Program-made: the position numbers and the translations under genes
The notes under the pieces: model-generated
What the model saw: the letters and a program-made list of their open reading frames with translations, nothing else
What the model was told of the DNA's origin: nothing
Databases searched by the model: none
From: Undaria pinnatifida
Taxonomy: Eukaryota > Sar > Phaeophyceae > Laminariales > Alariaceae
Assembly: GCA_012845835.1 (NCBI GenBank)
Contig: JABAKD010000021.1
Location: 2,376,685 to 2,440,684, forward strand
Reading direction: 5' to 3'
Length of the DNA: 64,000 nt
Shown here: positions 46,635-56,585 of the stretch, one piece after another
Layout: each line of letters begins with the position of its first letter
Position numbering within the stretch: position 1 is the stretch's first letter

Positions 46635-47062
46635 CAAGGCTACGGTAGGCGGGTATCCACAATTTTCATTGCCGGATCAAAGTAAAAAAAGGGTATACCT
46701 CTGATCAACGCTACGGTAGGGAGGGTACACCCAACTTTCACTACCGGGTCCAAGCCAAAAAAGGGTACACCTCTAATCAAGGCTACGGTAAGGGGGTACC
46801 CACCAATTTTCACAACCGTATCAAAGCCGAAAAAGGGTATACCTCTGATCAAGGCTACGGTAGGGGGGTATCCCCAATTTTCACCACCGGGTCAAAGCCG
46901 AAAAAAAGGTATACCTCTCATCAAGGCTACGGTAGGGGGTACCCACAATTTTTCACTAAAGGATGAAATCCAAAAAAGGGTATACCTCTGGTCAAGGCTG
47001 CGGTAGGGGGGTATCCACAACTTTCACCACCGGGGTCAAAGCCAAAAAAGGGTATACCTCAT
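46635..47062. repeat. ~72-bp minisatellite, six units
   Basis: The word GGCTACGGTAGG (or a one-base variant) recurs with its C at 46640, 46711, 46783, 46855, 46927 and 46998. Each is followed by GGGTATCCAC-like, a TTTTCAC/CTTTCAC block, a CCGGGTCAAAGCC-like block and AAAAAGGGTATACCTCT. The units differ by several bases. The 72-bp period equals 24 codons, which produces a long repetitive minus-strand frame, probably by chance. It begins about 70 bp past the stop of the split gene. Confidence 0.9.
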
Positions 47063-48056
47063 ACAAACCACCAACAATTGCATCTCGCTCCCTGTTCGAT
47101 TGCATGCTCGATTTACGTCCGGTCACCCACACATATGCGAATACCCCTTCTGTGCCGGGCGCAGGCTGCGAATCCAAACCTGACGTCTCGGCCTCCTTGA
47201 AGGGAAGACCCTACCTTCGGTGCGTACCGAACACTCTGCCTTACAAGGGCAAAAACAAAGTGTCGAACCAACCATAACCGTGTGTCCCCCGCCCTTCGTC
47301 TTCCATCGCCCACGTTCATCGCGCGCCCCTACGCAATCACGCCTGCCCGTCCAGATGAGAGGCCGTTTATCACCAAGCGACAGGTCGGCATCCTTCCCCA
47401 AGGCCCCAGTCATTCCATATCTCCCGCGGCGGTCGTCGCGACCACCCATTTGCCCAGTATAGCTAAGCGAGAGCATTTTGTTGGTGTGTCACCGGGGTTG
47501 CAGTATCTTAGCCCTCGATAAGAGGTCGCGCTGGTGGGTTTTGTAACGGCCGGAAAGCGTGTCCCTCCGGGGGGAGCGGGTTCCGAGGATGGTGAGTATG
47601 GCGAAACCTACCTCAACCTCGTCTGGACTCGTCCAGTCTCGGCATTTCAATTTTCGGACGGGACACTGACATTAAGAACCGCTACCCCGGAAGTAGACCT
47701 AGTTTTTTTGCACCGTTGCACAACATGAAATCAGAAACGGTATCCCAAGTACAATTTACGGCGGCATGGGGCACGTAGCGACGCTCGGTGAGCACAGTCC
47801 CGAAAGGCAGGTATTAGAAAGATCGCCAATTCCCCCCCCCCTCCTTGTCTGCGGTTAGTGCGCAACGATCGGGGTGGTATCTTTATTTCAAAATATATCT
47901 GAGGGTTTCAAGCGAGGAGCCAGACGATATCGTTTCGATTCAATTTGAGTTTTTCCGAACACTTCGTTCCATTAGGTTGCGCTTGCCGGCTTGTCCTGCA
48001 GGCAACGTCTTGGGTCATTTTGTAGAGCTAATCAAGGGCGCAGCATCCTAGACGAT

Positions 48057-48088
<32 letters not shown>

Positions 48089-49259
48089 GCAGGCGCAGGC
48101 GGCAATTTTGGTTCCGTTTTGTAGACTTCTTCTGACGGGGAAAGTGGACCCATACGCCTAGCCAGATTATCTGAACGACGAAGCCGTCCCCTGCATCCAA
48201 GACATAACGTCGCTTGTAAGCACGGTTATTCACGACGAAAGCAAAAAAAGTATCTGCGATTCGTACACAGTTTCAGGAACAACGCGAAAGGACGGATGGT
48301 AAAAACAGCTCTTTTGGCGTGGACGCGTGCTAGGATAGAGGCAGAGCGTGTTGTCTGAAACATTCCATGAATAGCGGGGACTTCTTTGCCCCGAGATCTA
48401 CGGAATTTCCCTCTTAGTTTGCAATTTGCGTCGTGTACTTAGTTCATGGGGTGGGCATTGGTTTTGAACTGGTTCTGGTCTCCAAACCACGTAATGAGTT
48501 GTCTGCTAGGTGTAGAACCGCTGATGTGATGAGCCGCATAGACCAAGCGGGCATCGTCATTGTAGCATTTGTCCGTCGTGACTCAAATTCGGTTGACCAC
48601 GATTTGGTAGGTATCACGTACTCAAGATCAACATGCCAGCAGTGGCATACGGTCGTTCGTGTAAGTTAGCCACTCTACTTCGTGATTTAGACCTACGCAC
48701 CGCCAGCGAATCGTCGGCTAGTCTGCGCCAACAAACGCATAAACGGCCCGTTTCGAATTTCGAACGGTGCCGCTTTCGCGGTTCGTAGCGTCTTCGACGA
48801 GGAAGGCTACAGTCGAGGGAGGTACCTTTTTTGTTTGTTTTTTTCACCTTTTTTTGAAACGGCTCGGGGTCATTCGCGGTGGGTGACTCCCCCGTGCCTT
48901 GGGGTGTTGGGCGTTTGTGCTGTTCTACATTTTCGATTCGAATCCCCAAGTGAATCATGTACCTACGCTGCGTCGAACAAGTCACCTTAAACGCGGTTGT
49001 GTCAGCGAGGGTACAGAAGTCACTCGTGCAAGTATGTTATGACATGATGTGACATGGTTTGACATGATACGGTATGATAGTACGATAGCTCAGACCCGGT
49101 ATCGAACACAGGGGTACCCCTTGCCGTAGCGTTGATCCTTCTGTCTTAGAGAGCACTTCGCCTGGGACACCCCCTCCATCTGCAGTTGGCCGGGTGTTAT
49201 GTAGTCGCCGCCGTCGAGCGCAAGACGGTACAGATCAATAGTTGTCACCTATAGTAGGG
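47063..49259. other. No supported gene; MITE end and small repeats
   Basis: A left end of the 4.2 kb MITE family lies at about 48328-48350 (GCGTGCTAGGATAGAGGCAG). A degenerate ATGACATGAT array lies at about 49030-49080, and a poly-C run of nearly 30 bases at 48060-48087. A GGATG/GTGAGT donor at about 47599 follows a Gly/Cys-containing stretch but has no matching acceptor frame. I do not call it. Confidence 0.4.
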
Positions 49260-49555
49260 TGAGGGGATGGTCTAAACACGGGTAAGCTTGGTTCCCGCGT
49301 TATGGCGAAGGCATCCGGGAGAATATGTAAATAAGTGTATTATTAGCTTCGTCCCAGCCAGGGCAAAAGGAAGACGATGGAAGAGAAGCAGCCACGCGGG
49401 CGCGTGCTCTCATCGCATATTTTTTCTGACCCCCAGATTTCTAACCAATAAACATCCTAACCCTCTCATATGGCACTCCCCAACTACCAGTACTTATCCC
49501 CGTTGACCATTTTCGCATATATATATATCTGACTTTGTACGAGTATATTCTTACA
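49260..49555 (-). repeat. Copia 3' LTR
   Basis: This is colinear with 63434-63722. Shared blocks (plus strand) are TGAGGGGAT, CCAG(C)CAGGGCAAAAGGA, GAGAAGCAGCCACGCGGGCG, CTCATCGCATA, AAACATCC and CTCTCATAT. The last shared blocks are CTCCCCAACTA and ATTCTTACA. The many differences between the two LTRs point to an old insertion, since they are identical at insertion. Confidence 0.9.
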
Positions 49556-51021
49556 TCCCTCCTACTCTTATTATCATGATGGTCCACATCCTTTCTAGGG
49601 GTTCCACTCCGCAAAACAAAATTAGTCCTCGGCTAACACAACGGTAAATACCTAATTCAATTCTTGAAAAAAAATCCAACACATGACAAAACTAATAATT
49701 TTACAACCAAAAATCAACCACATATCCTATACTCCAACACACAAATAAACAAAACTGATCACCCAAAGATTCCACAGACCCCATGTATCCACAAATCAGT
49801 CATGATTTCTCGTGAGCCTTCACGGTATATATATAAAAAAACTGATCACATCAGACTATTAATATACCACCAAAAACCAAAAATTCTTACGGACATCTGG
49901 TGTGCATACATTCTTCCAGACAATTTCCCATTCCTTTACAACAGTACTACCTTAGGAATACATCCAGCCAAGAGTCTCCAACTATCAAAGACGTATAGTG
50001 AAATACCCAGCGTGCACCAATAACCAAACTCCAAAACCCAAATATGGTGGTTGTAGAGTAAATCGAGATCGTATAACGCCTTCCATGTCCGACAGGAATA
50101 ATGCCTGCGATGTAATTGGAAACCTTTTTTTCCAAAACTATAAAAGTATGCCCACCATAAATTTCTCGGAAAATTCTTGGCGGAAATTTCCGTCAACACC
50201 CTCGCATAACTGCTGTGACAGCAGAAATAAATGCGCCTTCTTCGTAGATCGGGGTGTTGTGTCCTAAAAACTGGGGGACAGACGGCATTCGTCTTGTGTG
50301 TGAGCAGTCCTCGAGATGCATTTTTGAGTAGTGCCACCGTGTGCGCACGCACGTGCGAGCACCCTCACAGAACTTCACCCGTGCTGCTGTCCGGCAGCCT
50401 TTCACACGTGGTTGCCATCTGCCGCTAGGACGCGGTTGCGCACGATTGTAACGGAAAACGCGAGACGCATACATGATGAGTAAAACAAGGGCGGGCGTGG
50501 GGCGACACATACAACCAAAGACAAGAGCACGGATGTCTATGGCGACAAACGCGAAGAGGACACAGCAGCTGCAGCTGTAGTAGTAGTAGCCCACCACAGC
50601 ACAGCCGAGAGAAGGCCCTCCCGGCCTAGCTATGGTGGCGCAGCCGCATCTACCTCGTGTCCGTGCCCTACAGGGCTGGGTGGTGATTGATGTAGAGCGT
50701 TTGGAGCGGGAGGTGATATCGTTGTGTGGGGCGGGTGGGGTGTGTGAGGCAATCAATGAAACCTGGCTTGCTGCTTTCAGGATTAAGGATCAACTTCAAC
50801 CAAAGAGCACCCTCGCAGGATTTATAACCCCCTGTGTTGCGGTTTGGGATGGTTCAGGTTTAATTTACCGAAGTCCCTCCTAAACCAAGTAGATACAACC
50901 TATAAATCGTACATGCAAAATTGTCCCCTCGCGAACGCATCATCAATATCCATCGAAAGTCCTCCCTCCGATCCTTAAGCAAAAGCTTAACTCTAAACCC
51001 GAAACCCACAACGTAAAATCT
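49556..51021. other. Copia 3' region between RNase H and LTR
   Basis: About 1.5 kb separates the RNase H remnant from the LTR, longer than usual. An AT-rich part (49660-50180) is followed by a GC-richer part (50200-50760). The latter has a 187-codon minus-strand frame I do not recognise; it may be another inserted fragment. Confidence 0.4.
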
Positions 51022-51734
51022 TCACAAATTCATCGCAAAGCTGAGGTGGAATTCAAAAGCGTCCCGAGCGATTGGTTTGGTCAAGAAATATGAATACTGA
51101 AACGAGGATCGTACGCGAATGTCCGATACACGTTTCCTCCCTGCTACTTCCCTGAGGAAGTGGTGTCGCACGTCCATGTGCTTCGAGTTGCAATTAATGG
51201 GGTTCTGCGCGAGCTGCACAGCACCTTCGTTGTCCTCGAATACCGGTACGCACGGCATGCCAGCGTCAGGCAACATGAAACGCTAAACCTCCCTCAGAAA
51301 GAGAACCTCCTTCATATCGTCTGCAATAACCACGTACTCTTCCTCGGTCGCTGAAAGCGTGACGCATTTGACGCAAGCTACGATAAAGGTGCACCACCCT
51401 TTTCCTGGGGTTGCTCAGTTTGGGAGCTTGAGGCCTCTCCCATAAACCGACTTGGAGAAGAACAAAACTTTTGCTTCCGTAAGATGAAACATCCCATCCA
51501 TGGCCTAGATACAACGACGAGAACCAGGCGAAAACCAGTGGTGTGTGTTTCCGACGACTTTGGGTTTGAGGAGCCCCGCCGTTCAGAGAACGTTTCGGAC
51601 GAAAAGTGGCACCTCTATCGTGTAGCAAGCATCATTTCTGTGTCCTGGAGAACCAAGACACACAAGCACCCCCGCACATCACCAATCCTCCCGACGCTAA
51701 CGTCCTATCAGGTGTTTTACTGGCGTAGCCAGCG
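51022..51734 (-). pseudogene. Copia RNase H remnant
   Basis: The C-terminal part reads VFEDNEGAVQLAQNPINCNS, then KHMDVRHHFLREVAG and FLTKPIARDAFEFH. This is the usual end of copia RNase H (D-N..A..LA.NP, KH.D.R.HF.R, FLTK). Just upstream (about 51300-51365) is LSATEEEYVVI, the family's S.TEAEY motif. A TAG stop at about 51285 replaces what is normally a Trp codon before RFMLP. The part nearer the reverse transcriptase is not readable in one frame. Confidence 0.85.
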
Positions 51735-52263
51735 TCAGCAAACACCGGCATGCTCAAACCTGTCACTGTACCCCTCTAAAGCGTAACCCCTAATGAACTC
51801 GTCCTCCACACATATATACCCCACAATACCAAGTGTTGAACTCCAGTGAACAGGCACAGGCGCTACGCAGTACCTAGCCACTGCTCTTACTGCGTTGGAG
51901 ATGTCAGGACGAGTCTGGGTAGATATCCACATCAGTGAACCGACCAATTCACGGAGAGGTCAGTCCCCTTATGCTTCATCCTTGTCTAAAATCCCAAATT
52001 TCGTGCCAACAGGCATTGAAACAATCCTACCATACCCTACGCGGTACTCGTTCGCGAATTGTTCAGCGAACGTTGGCTGAGAAATAGTCAACACCCCCTT
52101 CGCCTAATCCCTATTCTAGAAGCATCCCGAGTACCGAGGTAGCTCTTCAAGGTTCTTGACCGGATAACATCTGGTTTAAGTCCCTCCCTAACAGATCATA
52201 CCTCTCCTTCGCTCGTACCGCGAATATGTCATCTACATGTGAAATTAAAGGTGGGGGACACAG
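51735..52263 (-). pseudogene. Copia reverse transcriptase, C-terminal half
   Basis: It begins ISHVDDIFAVRAKERYDLLG at about 52250; HVDD is the catalytic pair of the palm (YVDD in most copia). It later contains GSLMWISTQTRPDISNAVRA and VARYCVAPVPVHW, the conserved connection region (L.YL..TRPDI..AV). Frames change between these blocks. It is cut off from its N-terminal half (58240-58904) by the gypsy insertion. Confidence 0.85.
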
Positions 52264-52373
52264 AGTGCCCCCTGCAGGTCTGCCAATTGAGCAGGTCCTC
52301 GGAGAGTGCTCACTTTCGTTCCTTCGTAGAGATGTTTTTTTTTTCGTTTCCACCAGAGCCCGGGATAGCTTCT

Positions 52374-52399
52374 GAGATCGGAGGCGCGTGCCTCCGATC
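52374..52399. other. Perfect 11-bp inverted repeat (hairpin)
   Basis: AGATCGGAGGC, four bases, then GCCTCCGATCT forms a perfect stem near the 3' junction of the gypsy insertion. It could be a terminator-like hairpin of the LTR or a footprint of another small insertion. Confidence 0.7.
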
Positions 52400-52715
52400 T
52401 AATTCCTAACTTCCCCGAATATAAACCGCCAACCTTATCATGCGAAACCCATCCAAATGATCTTAAATTCGGATACCTACAGGCCTTTCGAGGCCGTATC
52501 TTAACACTAGCCCACCCTGATGAGTCGCATATGCAGAAATATGGGAGATTCGGGGAAACTCCGGTTCTACGAACTAGACCATGAGTCGAAGATGCGGCTC
52601 CTCAAACCGCACTCCCACACCTCTAACCGTCTGGCTATGGAGCCAGGAACACGCGAAGAAAGGCAGTAGAAAGAAAAGCAGACCCTACAGCAAGGGAATA
52701 GTCACCCATCAAAAA

Positions 52716-52812
52716 CCTGCCGCATGTCGCCGGTGTGGCGGGGGGGGCAGAAAAGGCTCTAGAACCTGCCGCATGCCGCCGGTGTGGCGGGGGGGGCAGG
52801 AAAGGCTCTGCG
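52716..52812. repeat. ~49-bp tandem duplication in the gypsy 3' region
   Basis: Two adjacent units each read AACCTGCCGCATG(T/C)CGCCGG, then TGTGGCGGGGGGGGCAG(A/G)AAAGGCTCT. They differ at two bases. Such repeats are common in LTR and untranslated regions. Confidence 0.9.
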
Positions 52813-53370
52813 GTAAACCAACCACAGAAAAAGTACTTTGGCGAGTCGAGCCCTCGTCGATATGGAGGGGAACACAGGCGCTAACACAATGGAGAAGTCA
52901 TGCGGAAAACCTCCCGCGGGCCATCGGCAAGGCGGGGGGTTAGACGAGGAAACGACGAATACCCGGGATGGAATTTGTCAAGACCTACAGCCCCGCTAGG
53001 GGAGGAAGTGTTAGACGAAAAAAAAACAAAGCAGAACAAATACAACACACAAAACATAAAAGAAGACACACAGACCCGTGCACTGGTCGCCCCCCGGCTC
53101 TGGGCTGAGGAGGGCGTCGGCAGGGCGAAATTGAACAATGACAAAAAGGCGACAGCCCTGCGCCTCAGATAGCGGCGTTTTACCCGAACCCTGACCCGGC
53201 ACTGAGCAGGGGGTTCGGCAGGACAGAAAAAAAAAAAAAAAAAATGGAAAGAACCGCCCTAAAACTCGATGAAGACCCTCAGAACACTACGAACGACCCA
53301 AAGACAAAGACGCAAAACTCATACCTAAAAAAAAATGAAGAACTATCGAGAAGCGGTGGTGGCTTGGAAG

Positions 53371-54015
53371 TCAACTGGCCACGGCCGCGCGTCGAGATTC
53401 GTCTACGTTACGTTGGATTCCCCGAGGAAACGCACTGGCGATGTGAACTTGCGAGCACCGAGAGCCTCGTACGGCTCCCGTCGAAGTCGTGTAGCGCGCC
53501 GGGGGAAGAGGGAGTTTAATCGGTCCCGGGTCGTCCAGAAAGCGGACCAGGTATACCTTGTCCTCGGTAGTGCTCGCGCTGATTTTTCCTAGCCACCATA
53601 AACCATCGTCTCCCTTGTACCAAAAGTGGGCTCCCTTAGGAAGTACTGTGTCGTGGTAGCGACGGAGCCAATCGGTGCGGGAAAGACAGGCGTAGCCCGT
53701 CGCTAGGAAACGTTCCCCGTTGTTGCGGGAGAGCTCACGCTGTGCCGCCCCGATCCGCATTCGGCGGTAAAGGCGGTTGGTTTGGCGGTGCTGGTCCGGG
53801 GTTCCGGCCCAATAACGCAAGATGTGGGAGCGGGAGAGGTGAAGGTCCATTTCCCGCTCCCAAGACGGTTCGGGGAGTCCCGCCCAATGCGTCTTGTATA
53901 GCACCGCAATGACGCCACCTCGCCCCCGTACCGACTGATGACCAGTGATCTGCTCCACCTCCAGCCGTTGGAGGGGAGTCGAAAAGTCGTCTTGAGTGAC
54001 GTGGTACGGCGGGGA
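53371..54015 (-). pseudogene. Gypsy chromodomain- and Tudor-like C-terminus
   Basis: This is the same frame as the integrase, directly after a TAG at 54016-54018. The first part reads VIAVLYKTHWAGLPEPSWER, a chromodomain pattern (Y.V.W.G.....TWEP...). Further on is PKGAHFWYKGDDGLWWLGKI and YLVRFLDDPGPIKLPL, which looks like a Tudor-like barrel. In chromoviruses such domains steer integration to chromatin. If the TAG is real, the protein ends before them unless it is read through. Otherwise the frame is clean, which is notable in a decayed element. Confidence 0.75.
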
Positions 54016-55305
54016 CTACTTGGAAAATTTGTTGAGCACATACTGTGTCAGCCCCGCCGGTAGGTATTTGGGCATGTCCCCGCTGTCGTGGGGGTTGGCA
54101 CAGGGTTTGCAGCGCTCGAATGCCACACGCCGCCGAGCGTCCGAACCAGGCAAGTCGGAAGGGAGATCCAAATAAAGGAGGTTGCTCCCGAGCGGCGAGC
54201 CGTCCGGGGTCTCGGCGGCGGAGCAGGGACCGACGGCCATGACCTTGTATGAGCCCGTCCAGTCAAGCGCGAGTTTGGCCTTTAGTACCTTGGCGTCGGT
54301 ATTCGCCTTCATACCCTGGCGGATGGTAGAGGCAGAATTGTATACCCATGCCCAACCACCCACAGTGAAGTTAGGTGCTGGACGCAGCGCGTCGGCGAGG
54401 GCGGAGTTTCTGCGGTTAACACGGGAAACGGTGAGGGCGTGGTGTGCGCGGACAATGTCGTTCGCGCGCTTTTGCCGGTCGGTGGCCAAATCGCAATAGG
54501 CCAGGTGGTCACGGGCCAGACTCTGGTGTCCCACGACACCTTTGCGGTCGAAAATCGTCAGGGGGAGCCGTGGGAGTCTGCCCATGTGGACCCCGTTGGG
54601 CGCCAGACCCGTCGCCGCGCTGACAGAGTTGTTGTAAGCGAATTCCACATGGGGCAGATGCAAGTCCCAGTCGTCTTGTCGCTCGTTGACGACCATAGCC
54701 AGCATTTGTGCCATGGTGTGATTTACCCGCTCAACGCCCCCGTTACAGTTGGGATGGTAGGAGCTTGTAGCAAGCTTGTGTACACCTAACAGCTGATATA
54801 CAGCTTGTGAAAGCTTGGAGCAGAACTGCAGTCCGTTGTCCGAGAGTATGGTGCGCGGGCACCCCCACAAGGGGATGTATTGGTTCACCAGGATATTGGC
54901 TGTACCTTCCGCGGTGAACTCAGCGGCAGTGACGGGGAACATGTCGGCCCGACGACTGAAGCGATCGGTGAACAGCAGGATGTAGGTGTTGCCTCGTGGT
55001 GTGACCGGAAGGGGGCCGAAGTAGTCAACACTGACGGCGATACCTGGACCTTCTGGCAGAGGCATTGTGATGATGGGCCAGCGGACAGTCAGCCGTGGGG
55101 TTTTCGCGCTTGGCAATTCAAGCGGTGGCGAAGCCACCACCGGGTACACACACTCATGCCAATCCACCAATATAAACGCTCCAGCATGCGCAACGTGCGC
55201 GTGGTGCCAAGGTGGCAGGAGGCCGTCGAGTGGCAAGCATGCATGATCCAAGGGCGCATGAGCAGGGGAACGTAGATGCGAACTGACTCGTTGTTTAGCA
55301 AGCAA
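54016..55305 (-). pseudogene. Gypsy integrase core
   Basis: The catalytic triad is visible: Asp in IAVSVDYFGPLPV, Asp in TILSDNGLQF and Glu in NGGVERVNHTM. Exactly 35 residues lie between the second Asp and the Glu (D-D-35-E). After it comes WDLHLPHVEFAYNNSVSAAT, a standard gypsy integrase block, then a C-terminal barrel-like region (LALDWTGSYKVMAVGP). The first 70 or so codons of this frame are out of frame with the protein. The true sequence enters from the other frame at about 55105 through an A/C-run frameshift. Confidence 0.9.
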
Positions 55306-56585
55306 GCAGCTCGCCCCACAGAGTTCGGTTTGTCAGAGCTTGTTGGCGGGAGTGTCGGTTTACGGACGAGTAGGACAAAGTCGTCGTCGGTTGTATGTAG
55401 TCGACCCTTATCCGCCAGTTCCTGGATGTCTGAGAGAGGGGGACGCTTGGGCGAGGGGTAGCATGCCAAGAAGTCCGGTGGCAGGGCCGACGGCTGGCCG
55501 ATAGAGATGTAACGTATCGTGGCGTGGCACGTCAGCTCTGCGTGTTGTTCGCGCTTCCAATCGGCATGTGAATAACGCGCGACGGAATACGCGAATCGCA
55601 ACTCAGCAGCGTCGCCGAGGGCATCCGACTTTGTAAGTGTAGCCGGCGTTTCACCAGGAGGAGGCGTAAGCCGTAGGAGCGGAGTTCCCATAGGCTCTGC
55701 GTGGTCGTGGTCGGACGGAAGTGGTACCGTGCGGGCCGGCGGGTCGGCAAGAGTAGAGGTCGTGGCGACTGGCGGAGCCGGCCGCGGCTGTGGGGCTCGC
55801 GGCGGAGTTGTAACTCGTCTGGGCGATGACTGGGGAACCCCGTCGGGCCCGAAGCCATAGTCGACAGCAGGGGGTGCCTTACCAGCTGCTGTTGCTGAAC
55901 GCCGGCGCGTCCAAGTGGAGATGCGGTCCGAAAAGGGCGTCATCGTCTTGGGCACCGGAGATCCAGGCGAGGTTGGGACGGACGCGGTCGGGCCCATGGG
56001 CTCGACGGGGTTTGTCCCTTGTACCGAGCTCCGGGAAGGAGTCGGTTGGGCAACTGATGTCGTGGCAGCCGGGGCTTCGGCGGAGTCCTCGTTGGTCACG
56101 GTGGGTACAGCAAAAACCGAAGCGAAATTGTTTTCGGCTGTACGCGAGCCCCCGCCTCGGCCGGGCGAGCTATCGACGGTGGCGGTGGATGCAGAAACAC
56201 GAGCGACGAATCTCCTGGAAGGAGTAGGAAGGTCGTCAAGCCTCATACGTGGCCCCTGTGTGCGAAAATCGCAAAAGTCGGCAAGAGTGAGAGGAAGCCC
56301 ACCCAAGGCATTACTTTCTGTGCGGGGCATTTGCCCACCCAAGCCGACACCCAGTATCGGAGAAGAAGGCGTGTACAGCCCGCAAGCCCGTATGAGGTAT
56401 ATACCACCATCCTCAACAGGGGTAAGGCTCGTCGAACCATTGCGGTCGTGTTCCGTGGCAGGCCCCGGCAAGCGAGACAGGAAGTCAGCGTTGCCGTTTG
56501 CGCTTCCTTTCCGGTATTCGAGGGTGTAATCGAATGCGGTGAGGAACTCGAGCCATCTCTGGACTCGGCCGTTGTGATTCCCCAC
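55089..56585 (-). pseudogene. Gypsy RNase H end, long linker and integrase zinc-binding region
   Basis: It starts with the RNase H end (RVQRWLEFLTAFDYTLEYRK, GSANGNADFLSRLP). Then about 330 residues rich in Pro/Ser/Thr intervene before the integrase zinc-binding block: HACHSTASCHLGTTRTLRML, and later C..WWLRHRLNCQARK. That block should be H-H-C-C; the first Cys of the expected CxxC appears to read Arg. The frame then ends at TGA because of an indel in AAAACCCC at about 55105. The linker is far longer than usual for gypsy elements. Confidence 0.85.

Noticed and set aside
46640-46852. Repetitive 70-codon minus-strand frame
   Set aside because: It comes from the 72-bp period of the minisatellite being a multiple of three. 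Units diverge without sign of protein constraint.
46635-47062. CRISPR-like array
   Set aside because: Units are directly adjacent with no unique spacers, and the setting is eukaryotic.
47520-47600. Gly/Cys-containing stretch before GTGAGT at 47599
   Set aside because: No acceptor leaves this frame open on its 5' side.
52264-53370. Search for a gypsy LTR pair
   Set aside because: No matching sequence is found at the 58.2 kb side, so a 3' LTR cannot be bounded.
55826-56529. Plus-strand frames of 133 and 204 codons opposite the gypsy linker
   Set aside because: They are antisense shadows of the GC-rich polyprotein linker.
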